From the NCBI GenBank assembly GCA_016776905.1, contig JADHSM010000006.1, positions 62,001 through 126,000 of the forward strand: a DNA stretch of 64,000 nt. Reading direction: 5' to 3'. The notes below the pieces were generated by a model. It was given only the letters and a program-made list of their open reading frames with translations, had not been told where the DNA came from and ran no database searches. The stretch comes from Planctomycetota bacterium (GTDB taxonomy: Bacteria; Planctomycetota; UBA8108; UBA1146). Shown here in pieces: positions 56,779-64,000 of the stretch (the first letter of the stretch is position 1; the number at the start of each line of letters is the position of its first letter). The position numbers and the translations under genes are program-made.

Positions 56779-57973
56779 ACGGGTTCATGTCGTGATATTG
56801 GCCGGTGGTGCGGGACGAAGGCTTTGGCCATGGAGTCGCGCCGGGCAGCGTAAACCCGAATTGGTTCTCGTCGGCGATCGATCTCCCCTTGAAGAATCTA
56901 TCGAATGCGGATTGACTCTCGTTCCACCTGCTCGATTACATCTGGTCGCGGCAGACGATGTGATCACGACCTCGGGACCTTTCCAAAAGATTCGTGAAGA
57001 TCATGGCCGTGATACTCTTCCTGCATTGATCTTGGCTGTGGAGTCTATTCTTAAAGTCGATCCGGAGGCGGTCATCTTGACCCTTCCTGCAGATCACCAT
57101 TTTCGAAACCGCGATGCTCTCCGGACTGGATTACAGCAAACCATGCTGGATTTGCTTTCCGATCCAGCACGTTTCTGGCTGCATGGAACTCCTGCTACTC
57201 CAGATTCTTCGTATGGGTGTATCGTCAGTGACGATTCTGAGAATGTGATTCATTTCGTAGAGAAACCTGATGAAGCAGAAATCGCTTCGCTTCTGGAATA
57301 TCAAAAATCTTCCTATTTAGTGTCTGAATCTCCAACGGAACCTCACCAGATCTTGAGAAATTGCGGCATCTTTGCTTTTGGAGCCCAGTTTCTTCAGCAG
57401 CAATTGATCGACAAAGGGTTTAAGAGTCACGACGCTGCTCCAGCGATGTCCATTGATCACGCTTTGATTTCCGATCCTGATTTTCAGTCTTTCCTTAAGG
57501 TTAGGACGATGGATCATGTCTGGAGTGATCTTGGTGATTGGGCAACGATTCGATCTCTCCATGGGAAATCTTTTATCTCTGGGCGATTATCTATTCAATG
57601 TTCAGAGCAGTCTGGGATCGCTCAATATCCTGCAGGTTCTCCTGTCGTCATTGAGAGTGAAGGTCTTCACGTTGATGATTCAGTTCGGGAGCGTGTCGTT
57701 GTGTTGGGCCTCGACGATGTGGTCATCCGGAAATCGGGTGAAACCCTTCACATTCAATCGGGTCACTTCGATGGTGGGTTGTCGCATCGAGTCAGCCATT
57801 CGACGATCGTTTTCAATAGTTCCGGTGAGCCGCTGATCTTCGAACTTCCGCCGGGTGGATTGGTTGCGCGCATGAAAGACATCGTCGTTATTTGCTCAGA
57901 AACATCTCTGATATCTGGGAAATTGAAATCGGCGTCCCTGATTCTTGATGCTGAATTACCCCGGGAGGTATAA
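56771..57973 (+). CDS. Mannose-1-phosphate guanylyltransferase-like protein
   Basis: About 400 residues. VVILAGGAGRRLWPWSRAGQRKP is the nucleotidyltransferase signature of ManC-type enzymes, with a later ILTLPADHHF and FVEKPDEAEI, and an HVWSDLGDWATI segment. The C-terminal part (about 270-400) is a left-handed beta-like domain. It would make GDP-mannose from GTP and mannose 1-phosphate, although other sugar phosphates are possible. ATG 56771 overlaps the J-domain gene; a TTG at 56768 is the alternative. The next gene, ruvX, begins immediately after the stop. Confidence 0.88.
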   Translation: MDKRVHVVILAGGAGRRLWPWSRAGQRKPELVLVGDRSPLEESIECGLTLVPPARLHLVAADDVITTSGPFQKIREDHGRDTLPALILAVESILKVDPEAVILTLPADHHFRNRDALRTGLQQTMLDLLSDPARFWLHGTPATPDSSYGCIVSDDSENVIHFVEKPDEAEIASLLEYQKSSYLVSESPTEPHQILRNCGIFAFGAQFLQQQLIDKGFKSHDAAPAMSIDHALISDPDFQSFLKVRTMDHVWSDLGDWATIRSLHGKSFISGRLSIQCSEQSGIAQYPAGSPVVIESEGLHVDDSVRERVVVLGLDDVVIRKSGETLHIQSGHFDGGLSHRVSHSTIVFNSSGEPLIFELPPGGLVARMKDIVVICSETSLISGKLKSASLILDAELPREV

Positions 57974-58411
57974 ATGGCTGTTTGGGTGGGTGTTGATCCA
58001 GGAGAGAAAAGAATCGGTCTCGCACGCGGAGATGCGTTGGGCTTTCTATCGACACCCAGAGGTGTCGTCCCTAAGAAAGAAGATCTCCTCCGTTGGATCC
58101 AAGAGATGGACGAAGAGTATGAAGTTTCAGGAGTTATTATAGGTTGTCCCAGAAACATGGACGGTTCTTTTGGGCCGATGGCAATGCGGTCACTGAAACT
58201 GGTTCGCTGGTTGAGAGATCAGATATCAGCACCGGTATTTCTTTGGGATGAACGCTTAACAACCAGTCAGGCTCAAGGGTATGGGGGGCACGCGGCCATC
58301 GACGAAAAGGCTGCTGCTATCTTGCTACAGTCCTATTTGGACGCTGGAACTCCACCTGCAGAAGACCCTCCAGGATTACTAGAGGCTGAAAATGAGCAGG
58401 ATTCGGCCTGA
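57974..58411 (+). CDS. ruvX: Putative pre-16S rRNA nuclease / Holliday junction resolvase
   Basis: This 145-residue YqgF/RuvX protein has an RNase H-like fold. VGVDPGEKRIGLA carries the first catalytic Asp, GCPRNMDGS is the family loop, WDERLTT the Asp-Glu, and IDEKAAAILLQSYL the last Asp. In bacteria it matures the 5' end of 16S rRNA. GGGAGGT lies 5 bases before ATG, and the gene directly abuts the previous stop, so it is probably in the same operon as rny, dtd and the ManC-like gene. Confidence 0.95.
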   Translation: MAVWVGVDPGEKRIGLARGDALGFLSTPRGVVPKKEDLLRWIQEMDEEYEVSGVIIGCPRNMDGSFGPMAMRSLKLVRWLRDQISAPVFLWDERLTTSQAQGYGGHAAIDEKAAAILLQSYLDAGTPPAEDPPGLLEAENEQDSA

Positions 58412-58557
58412 AAACGGCAATTCTGAGGAGAATACCCACAATTTCTTGCCCTTCTGAGCCCTCCCTGTAGCATTCATCACTTGGGAAGGTTCAAGCTGGA
58501 GCTGTTGGAGTGTTTCCACGCCAGTGAGGGCCACTAGAGACAAGGTATTGTCGATCG

Positions 58558-58827
58558 ATGAGCATTACAGCTGAACGCAAGTCCGAATTGATCCAAGAGT
58601 TTAAGACTTCGGAAAATGACCGAGGTTCTTCGCAGATTCAAGTGGCAATTCTTACAGAGAGAATTCGTAACATCACGGATCATCTGCGTACGATGAAGAA
58701 AGATTATGCGAGTCGTCGCGGTCTTCTTGTCCTCGTAGGAAAAAGAACCCGTCTTCTCAAGTATCTTCAACGTACGAACCGTAATGAGTACCTGCGTATG
58801 ATCGAAGCTCTGGGATTGCGTCGCTAG
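58558..58827 (+). CDS. rpsO: Ribosomal protein S15
   Basis: This 89-residue protein has normal S15 length and sequence, including GSSQIQVAILTERI, HLRTMKKDYASRRGLL and LVGKRTRLLKYL. It binds the central domain of 16S rRNA in the 30S subunit. It lies 146 bases after ruvX and 252 bases before pnp, the conserved rpsO-pnp order. No strong ribosome site is visible before its ATG, which may reflect translational control. Confidence 0.98.
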   Translation: MSITAERKSELIQEFKTSENDRGSSQIQVAILTERIRNITDHLRTMKKDYASRRGLLVLVGKRTRLLKYLQRTNRNEYLRMIEALGLRR

Positions 58828-59053
58828 GACTGGCAAAGCCTGATTCGTCAAGTTTTCTGTTTCGGCGAGCCAGTGATAACTGTCCTTTTCGTCATCCGAC
58901 GATCTACCTGGAAACCTAGATGATTCTCCTCTCTCACGGGTTGTTTGAGAATCAGCCAGCATATCCGTTACGTTTTATCATGCGTGGCCGGGTTTCCTCC
59001 GAACATGAGTTAAAGAAAAAGTAGTGATAAAAGAATGAGGCGCAAGAAGCGTC

Positions 59054-59069
59054 GGTAGCAAGGGCTACC
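59054..59069 (+). promoter_or_regulatory. Hairpin abutting the pnp ribosome site
   Basis: GGTAGC and GCTACC form a perfect 6-bp stem with an AAGG loop, ending one base before the AGGAGGA ribosome site (59070-59076) of pnp. In other bacteria pnp leaders contain hairpins used in PNPase autoregulation. Confidence 0.5.
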
Positions 59070-59079
59070 AGGAGGATAG

Positions 59080-61302
59080 ATGACACACATCGTATCGAAA
59101 GAAGTTGGGGGAAGAACCCTCAGCATAGAAACCGGTCTCATCGCGAAGCAGGCTGCCGGTTCGACCATTGTTCGTTGGGGCGATTGCGCAGTTTTCTGTG
59201 CTGTTACTTGGGGAGAGCCTCGTTATGGAGGCGACTTTTTCCCACTGACCGTCGATTACCGTGAGAACAATTATGCCGCAGGAAAAATTCCAGGTGGATT
59301 TTTCAAAAGAGAAGGACGTCCGACAACAAAGGAAGTCCTGACCTCCAGATTGATTGATCGCCCTGTCAGGCCTTTGTTCCCAGATGGGTTCCTCAAGGAC
59401 GTGTCCGTTGCTACGGCTGTCCTTTCTGCTGACCGGGAGAACGATACAGACATCTTGGCGATGATTTGTGCCTCTGCAGCACTATCCATCTCTGAATTGC
59501 CATTCCAGGGCCCTATTGGGTCTGTCCGCATTGGACGAGTCAATGGTGAGTTCGTCGTCAATCCAAATCACGAATTGCGTGACCAAAGTGATATCGACCT
59601 CGTTGTCGCTGCTACGCGTGAGGCCATCGTCATGGTTGAAGCGGGCGCACTTGAAGTCGATGAATCAGTAATGATCGATGCACTTGAGTTGGCGCACACT
59701 GAATGCCGACTTGTGATCGACATGATCGATGAACTGGTCTCTTTGGCAGGAAAGCCAAAGATGGAGTTTGTTGCTCCAGAGGTCGATGAAGATCTGAAGA
59801 GTACAGTTCATGGTCTTGCTTACGATCGATTGCGCGAAGCGATTAAAATTACGGGTAAGCACGAGAAGAGCCGTGCCATGTCTGTCGTATGCAAAGATGT
59901 GATTGAATCACTTTGCCCGGCAGACAAGATCGCAGCCGGGGATTGTCCTGATCCAAAAGAGATCAGCTCATTCTTGAATGGCGTAAAGAAGAAAGTCGAA
60001 AGAGATCTGATCATTCAGGAGTCAAAGCGTTCTGATGGTCGTGGTCTTTCCGATATTCGTAATATCGATACTGAATTGAGTTTTCTTCCAAGAACTCATG
60101 GTTCGTCCGTGTTTACGCGTGGTGAAACTCAAGCGATCGTGACTGCAACTTTGGGAACCTCTTTTGATGAGCAGCGTATTGACGGCCTCATTGATGAGAA
60201 ACGTGAGCGTTTCATGTTGCACTACAATTTCCCAGCATATTGTGTGGGAGAATCATGGCCTAACCGTGGTCCGAAAAGACGCGAAATCGGTCATGGTGCG
60301 CTTGCTGAGAGAGCCATTCGCTCTGTATTGCCTGATCACGATGACTTCCCTTACACCCTTAGAGTTGTCAGTGACATTACTGAATCAAACGGATCGTCTT
60401 CCATGGCGAGTGTTTGTGGTGGCGTCCTTGCTCTGATGGATGCAGGCGTTCCTTTGAAGCGACCCGTGGCTGGAATCGCCATGGGCCTCATCGAAGACGG
60501 TGATAACCATTTCGTGCTCTCTGATATCTTGGGTAGCGAAGATCACCATGGTGACATGGATTTCAAAGTTACCGGTACTCAGAAAGGCATCACTGCCCTT
60601 CAAATGGACGTGAAGATTTCCGGATTGAGTCGAGAACTCATGGGTCGTGCTCTTGAGCAAGCCAAAGAGGGTCGTATTCATATCCTGAGAGAAATGTTGA
60701 AGAAGTTGGATCGTCCGAGAGAAGAGGTTTCTCCTCTTGCTCCCAAGATTATGCGAATCAACATCAATCCCGAAAAAATCGGTATTGTCATCGGCCCTTC
60801 AGGCAAAGTCATCAAAGGGATTCAAGAATCCACCGGTGCTACTATCGAAATCGCAGATACAGGTACCATCACCATCTGGGGTAAAGACAACGAGAGTGCT
60901 AGCGCAGCTCGCGAGCAAATCGAGATGTTGACTCAAGATGTCGAAGTGGGACGTGTATACGACGGTAAGGTCGTTTCCATCAAAGATTTCGGTTGTTTCG
61001 TCGAAGTGCTACCTGGCCAAGAAGGTCTGGTTCACGTTTCAGAACTCTCTGCTGAATATGTCGATGACGTCAGTTCTGTCGTCAAGCGTGGAGATGCTCT
61101 CCGAGTGAAGGTTCTGGAGAGTGATCCTCAAGGTCGCCTGCGTCTTTCGCATAAAGCCGTTTTGATCGACGAGGGTAAAATTGAGCCTTCTGCCGTGAGT
61201 CAGGGATCTGACCGTGGCGGAGACCGTGGCGGAGATCGTGGACGCGGTGGAGATCGTGGACGCGGCGGAGATCGTGGCGGAGATCGCGGCGGACGACGCT
61301 AA
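59080..61302 (+). CDS. pnp: Polynucleotide phosphorylase with RGG-type tail
   Basis: A 740-residue enzyme with two RNase PH domains (about 1-230 and 310-550), a linking helical domain, a KH domain (IGIVIGPSGKVIKGIQESTG) and an S1 domain (VYDGKVVSIKDFGCFVEV). It degrades RNA 3' to 5' using phosphate. The last 35 residues are mostly Arg, Gly and Asp in DRGG repeats, unlike the usual bacterial tail. AGGAGGA lies 3 bases before ATG. It follows rpsO, and RNase Y is encoded 4.5 kb upstream, so both main RNA decay enzymes lie in one region. Confidence 0.98.
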   Translation: MTHIVSKEVGGRTLSIETGLIAKQAAGSTIVRWGDCAVFCAVTWGEPRYGGDFFPLTVDYRENNYAAGKIPGGFFKREGRPTTKEVLTSRLIDRPVRPLFPDGFLKDVSVATAVLSADRENDTDILAMICASAALSISELPFQGPIGSVRIGRVNGEFVVNPNHELRDQSDIDLVVAATREAIVMVEAGALEVDESVMIDALELAHTECRLVIDMIDELVSLAGKPKMEFVAPEVDEDLKSTVHGLAYDRLREAIKITGKHEKSRAMSVVCKDVIESLCPADKIAAGDCPDPKEISSFLNGVKKKVERDLIIQESKRSDGRGLSDIRNIDTELSFLPRTHGSSVFTRGETQAIVTATLGTSFDEQRIDGLIDEKRERFMLHYNFPAYCVGESWPNRGPKRREIGHGALAERAIRSVLPDHDDFPYTLRVVSDITESNGSSSMASVCGGVLALMDAGVPLKRPVAGIAMGLIEDGDNHFVLSDILGSEDHHGDMDFKVTGTQKGITALQMDVKISGLSRELMGRALEQAKEGRIHILREMLKKLDRPREEVSPLAPKIMRININPEKIGIVIGPSGKVIKGIQESTGATIEIADTGTITIWGKDNESASAAREQIEMLTQDVEVGRVYDGKVVSIKDFGCFVEVLPGQEGLVHVSELSAEYVDDVSSVVKRGDALRVKVLESDPQGRLRLSHKAVLIDEGKIEPSAVSQGSDRGGDRGGDRGRGGDRGRGGDRGGDRGGRR

Positions 61303-61327
61303 TCACAATTTGCTTTTAGAGTCTAGA

Positions 61328-61358
61328 GGGGCAATCCTTACGGGGTTGCCCCTTTTTT
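61328..61358 (+). terminator. Rho-independent terminator of pnp
   Basis: GGGGCAATCC (61328-61337) pairs with GGGTTGCCCC (61343-61352), including one T-G pair, around a 5-nt loop. Six T residues follow. Confidence 0.95.
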
Positions 61359-61372
61359 CGTGGAGCTGCCAA

Positions 61373-62875
61373 ATGACTCGAAGTGTTTTTACTAATGTTC
61401 TGAGGTATCCATGTTCCTCAGGTGAACCTCAAGACCTCTTCATTTCGAATGGGCTTGTCCAGGGTTGGTATCCTTCTGGATCTGTGGCCCTTTCTCAGGA
61501 CGACATCGTTCACGATATGAATGGGCATTGGATATGCTCCACTTTTGTTGATAGTCACTTACATCTTCTCTATACCGAGCAGTATCACCGGCAGATTCAG
61601 GTCCAAAATTTAATAAGTACTCAACTTGAGCAAATTTTGTCGGAGAGTTTGTCCGAGACCATCATTGGACATGGTTGGCGAGATCCTTTCCCGGAAACTC
61701 TCGGTCCTGATCCGAGGAGATTTTTGGATACGTATGGGAATGGGCGACCCGTACTGCTTTGGAATGCTGACTTTCACCGAGTGCTTGTTTCTTCCGCTGT
61801 ACTTGAGCTCTCAGGATTCAACGCCTGTGAGCACTCGGGAATCCTAGTGGAACTCGAGGCTGAGAAAGCTTGGAGCGTTATCAAACCGGATCCGGCACAA
61901 GATGTTCCTGGAGCTTGTCAGAGGTTGTTGAGGAATGGTATCTCAGCAGCCACGACATTTGATAGAGGCGAATCTATCAAGGCATTGACGGAGACTTCAC
62001 CAGGCGACTTTGGTGTTTATGTTCGTCATGGTGTGCCTGAAGAAGAATTTATTGAGTCCTGTAAGAATGAGATTCCAAAACCATGGGGGAGTCGTCATGA
62101 CGACTTCGCTGCCCGTTGGATAAAAATATTCCTGGATGGGACATTGGGATCTCGAACTGCATGGATGAAGTCTGATTATTCTGATGACCCGGGGAACACT
62201 GGAGTCGTTCGGAGATCAGGTGAATCCCTAACCCAGACAGCCATCACCGCTGGGGCCGCAGGTTGGGGATTAGCAATTCATGCCATTGGTGACGCTGCTG
62301 TAGCAGAAGCGTCGCGTGCGATCTCAGTAGCGAGATCCCGAAGAGAGTCTGTCACGATTTCCGATCGTATCGAGCATTTACAGTTATTAGATCCTGCTGA
62401 TATTCCACGGATTCGATCTTCAGGTGCAGTTGCGTCTTTGCAGCCATGCCATCTTTACGAAGATCGTCAATGGATGCGTTCTCGTTGGGGACTTCGATCG
62501 GATCATGCCATTCCTTTTCGAGAACTCCTCGATGAGAGCATTCCTGTCATCACGGGAACAGACGCTCCCGTTGAATCTTTAGATCCTTGGGCAGATATAT
62601 ATGCCGCGGTAAACCGGATGGATAGAAATGGGAATGAAAAGGCTGAAGGGCCGAATCAGAGGGTTCAATTCAGGGAGGCGTTTCACTCAAAAACAGCAGG
62701 AGCTGCAGAAGCCAATTATCTTCCAGAAGGATATGGCACACTCGCTTCAGGATCTTCGGCAGACTTTCAGATATTGGATCGTAATCCGGAAGCGGTGACG
62801 TGCCTTGAAGATTCAGGGTTGTCTCAGGTCTATACTCGTGGAGTGTTGCGTTGGAGCAAAGGTGAGTGCGAATGA
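61373..62875 (+). CDS. Amidohydrolase family protein (YtcJ-like)
   Basis: About 500 residues of the amidohydrolase-3 type. DSHLHLLY holds the first metal HxH, WIKIFLDGTLGSRTAW the bridging Lys, LAIHAIGDAAV and RIEHLQLL the following His residues, and ITGTDAPVESLDPW the last Asp. These enzymes hydrolyse C-N bonds of amides or cyclic substrates; the substrate is unknown. ATG 61373 has GGAG 8 bases upstream and lies after the pnp terminator. A longer frame opening at 61214 lies in the pnp tail and is a shadow. The stop overlaps the next gene by 4 bases. Confidence 0.9.
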   Translation: MTRSVFTNVLRYPCSSGEPQDLFISNGLVQGWYPSGSVALSQDDIVHDMNGHWICSTFVDSHLHLLYTEQYHRQIQVQNLISTQLEQILSESLSETIIGHGWRDPFPETLGPDPRRFLDTYGNGRPVLLWNADFHRVLVSSAVLELSGFNACEHSGILVELEAEKAWSVIKPDPAQDVPGACQRLLRNGISAATTFDRGESIKALTETSPGDFGVYVRHGVPEEEFIESCKNEIPKPWGSRHDDFAARWIKIFLDGTLGSRTAWMKSDYSDDPGNTGVVRRSGESLTQTAITAGAAGWGLAIHAIGDAAVAEASRAISVARSRRESVTISDRIEHLQLLDPADIPRIRSSGAVASLQPCHLYEDRQWMRSRWGLRSDHAIPFRELLDESIPVITGTDAPVESLDPWADIYAAVNRMDRNGNEKAEGPNQRVQFREAFHSKTAGAAEANYLPEGYGTLASGSSADFQILDRNPEAVTCLEDSGLSQVYTRGVLRWSKGECE

Positions 62876-63819
62876 ATGAATCGCGAATGAATGAATATAG
62901 AGTCGATCTTCACGTCGATACACTCTCTAAGCTGGCGGAGCATGGGGGAGCCTTAACACCTCAAAGACCAAATTTCCATGTCGATGCTCATAAGTGTCAA
63001 CTTTCAAAAATGTCGTTAATTGGGTCTGCTATTTTTACAGTGGATGGCCATCCTGACCCTTGGGGACATTGTTTGAAATTGTTGGAAGAACGAAATCGTC
63101 TCCATGCTGATAAACATCAGCCGTTTCGCATCGTGACTCATCCTGATCAAGTCGATGCATTGCCCGCTGGAACGACTGGACTCCTGACGACTATTGAAAA
63201 TGGAATAGTTCTCGAAGGGCGTGTCGAACGTTTACATGACTTGCATGAACAGGGTGTGCGTGTATTGGGGCTTGTTTGGAATGGAGCCAATAATCTGGCT
63301 CAGGGTTGTCTGCAGGATACCGGTGAAGGTTTGACGCCATTTGGGGTGACTGTTGTGAAAGAGGCTGCAAAATTAGGCTGGGCGATAGACGTGTCCCATC
63401 TGAACCCCGCGGGGGTTCTGGAGCTGTGCCAGTTAGAGGTCCCCGTTTTGGCGACGCATTCCAACTGTAAAAGTATTCACAACTGTCCTCGAAATCTTGA
63501 TCCCGAAATGTTGTCTGCCTTGGCCAATATTGAGGCTGTCGTAGGCGTGAATATTTATCCTCCTTTTTTAGGAGGCGATCATGACATGTCGACATTTTTA
63601 AATCATGTCGAAGAGTTGGAGCAAGTTCTCGGTAAAGATTCTGTTTGCTTAGGTACTGATTTGGACGGCATCGATGATGCGATGACTGGATTTCGAGATT
63701 ATCGCGATTTAGATCAGCTTTATGATTTTCTCGAAGCCTCTGAAGAGGGTCGAGGTCTTCGCGTTCTTGGGAACAACTTTATGAGTTTCTGGCGTAAATG
63801 GGCCATGCCCACCTCTTAA
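62872..63819 (+). CDS. M19-family membrane dipeptidase-like protein
   Basis: About 315 residues. RVDLHVDTLS has the HxD metal pair, LTTIENG the bridging Glu, AIDVSHLN and VLATHSNCKSIHN the His ligands, and LGTDLDGID the substrate Asp. M19 enzymes cleave dipeptides, including ones with a D-residue. ATG 62872 overlaps the upstream stop (ATGA); an AGGTGAG stretch lies upstream, and ATG 62887 is also possible because the start sequence is partly duplicated. No signal peptide is seen, so it probably acts in the cytoplasm. Confidence 0.93.
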   Translation: MNESRMNEYRVDLHVDTLSKLAEHGGALTPQRPNFHVDAHKCQLSKMSLIGSAIFTVDGHPDPWGHCLKLLEERNRLHADKHQPFRIVTHPDQVDALPAGTTGLLTTIENGIVLEGRVERLHDLHEQGVRVLGLVWNGANNLAQGCLQDTGEGLTPFGVTVVKEAAKLGWAIDVSHLNPAGVLELCQLEVPVLATHSNCKSIHNCPRNLDPEMLSALANIEAVVGVNIYPPFLGGDHDMSTFLNHVEELEQVLGKDSVCLGTDLDGIDDAMTGFRDYRDLDQLYDFLEASEEGRGLRVLGNNFMSFWRKWAMPTS

Positions 63820-64000
63820 GATGATTCCTCTTTATCTTGTGCAGATCCAGGAGCGTTCCAACGCCTCATGATTTCTTCCTTGAAGGTCATGAAGTCGTGA
63901 TCTTCAATCGGAGTCCAGCGTCTTCTTTGTATTCGGTTGAGTATGGCGTCGGGACTATATCTGACACTTGTTACGTGAATTCCATTTCGGGTAAAGACAT
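63816..64000 (-). CDS. C-terminal part of a hypothetical protein, runs off the right edge
   Basis: A minus-strand frame of 61 codons is open from the window edge to a TAA at 63818-63816. It reads VFTRNGIHVTSVRYSPDAI, then RRRWTPIEDHDFMTF and a polar end. The composition is protein-like. Its stop overlaps the M19 stop inside the palindrome CTTAAG, so the two genes converge with overlapping ends. The N terminus is beyond the window. No family is recognised. Confidence 0.6.
   Translation of the reverse strand, partial: VFTRNGIHVTSVRYSPDAILNRIQRRRWTPIEDHDFMTFKEEIMRRWNAPGSAQDKEESS

Noticed and set aside
61214-61372. N-terminal extension of the amidohydrolase frame
   Set aside because: The extension is the repeat tail of pnp read in another frame, and a pnp terminator lies before the chosen ATG.

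Overview
The window most likely comes from a member of the Planctomycetota. The 16S gene carries the signatures I associate with that phylum: GGATTAGGCATGCAAGTCG near the 5' end, and a GGCTGCAGTCGAGAATCTTC stretch after the EUB338 site, where most bacteria read GGCAGC. The proteins agree: two secreted proteins end in the dockerin-like double EF-hand domain typical of marine planctomycetes (thrombospondin type 3-like repeats occur in one), and there are a VWA protein and an NPCBM protein of planctomycete style. Base composition is moderate and genes sit in short operons, often with 1-4 base overlaps and with many TTG or GTG starts. The species cannot be named from this window alone.

Layout. 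0-2.3 kb: a small lysine-rich protein, a folded RNA-like spacer, an HU-family protein, a DegT-type aminotransferase and a CAT-anticodon tRNA. 2.4-8.3 kb (minus): a very large secreted multicopper oxidase translationally coupled to a SCO1-cytochrome c fusion. 8.7-12.7 kb: a zinc dehydrogenase, a cupin, a repeat-bearing lipoprotein and recA. 12.7-18.6 kb: an unfamiliar operon with a GspK-like/LamG giant protein, two paralogous secreted proteins and a small acidic protein. 18.8-24.3 kb (minus): dxr-rseP-ubiA-like-purD. 24.6-31.2 kb: lgt, then a complete linked rRNA operon (16S, tRNA-Ile, tRNA-Ala, 23S, 5S) with promoter, boxA-like sites and terminator. 31.7-36.3 kb: three crotonase-fold enzymes, a zinc oxidoreductase and a divergent 3-hydroxyacyl-CoA dehydrogenase, which look like an acyl-CoA or aromatic-CoA degradation locus.

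36.4-41.5 kb: a dockerin/IPT secreted protein, tRNA-Pro and an overlapping three-gene operon (M29 aminopeptidase, dipeptide epimerase, secreted zinc-ribbon protein) that suggests murein peptide use. 41.5-46 kb: phosphohexomutase, nucleoside transporter and two nucleoside phosphorylases, a nucleoside salvage locus. 46-51 kb: VWA and NPCBM secreted proteins sharing a bidirectional terminator, a membrane protein with a SPOR-like tail and a DUF89 protein. 51.2-61.4 kb: an SH3 protein behind a structured leader, then rny, a YmdB-type phosphodiesterase, dtd, a DnaJ-domain protein, a ManC-like protein, ruvX, rpsO and pnp, an RNA-metabolism island with RNase Y and PNPase 4.5 kb apart. 61.4-64 kb: an amidohydrolase, an M19 dipeptidase and a convergent partial gene.

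No CRISPR array, transposase, integrase, phage module or known defence system was seen. The least explained items are the 12.7-18.6 kb secreted operon, the multi-helix RNA candidates at 418-499 and 51265-51481, and the recurrent short tandem repeats (period 12-22 bp) in spacers.
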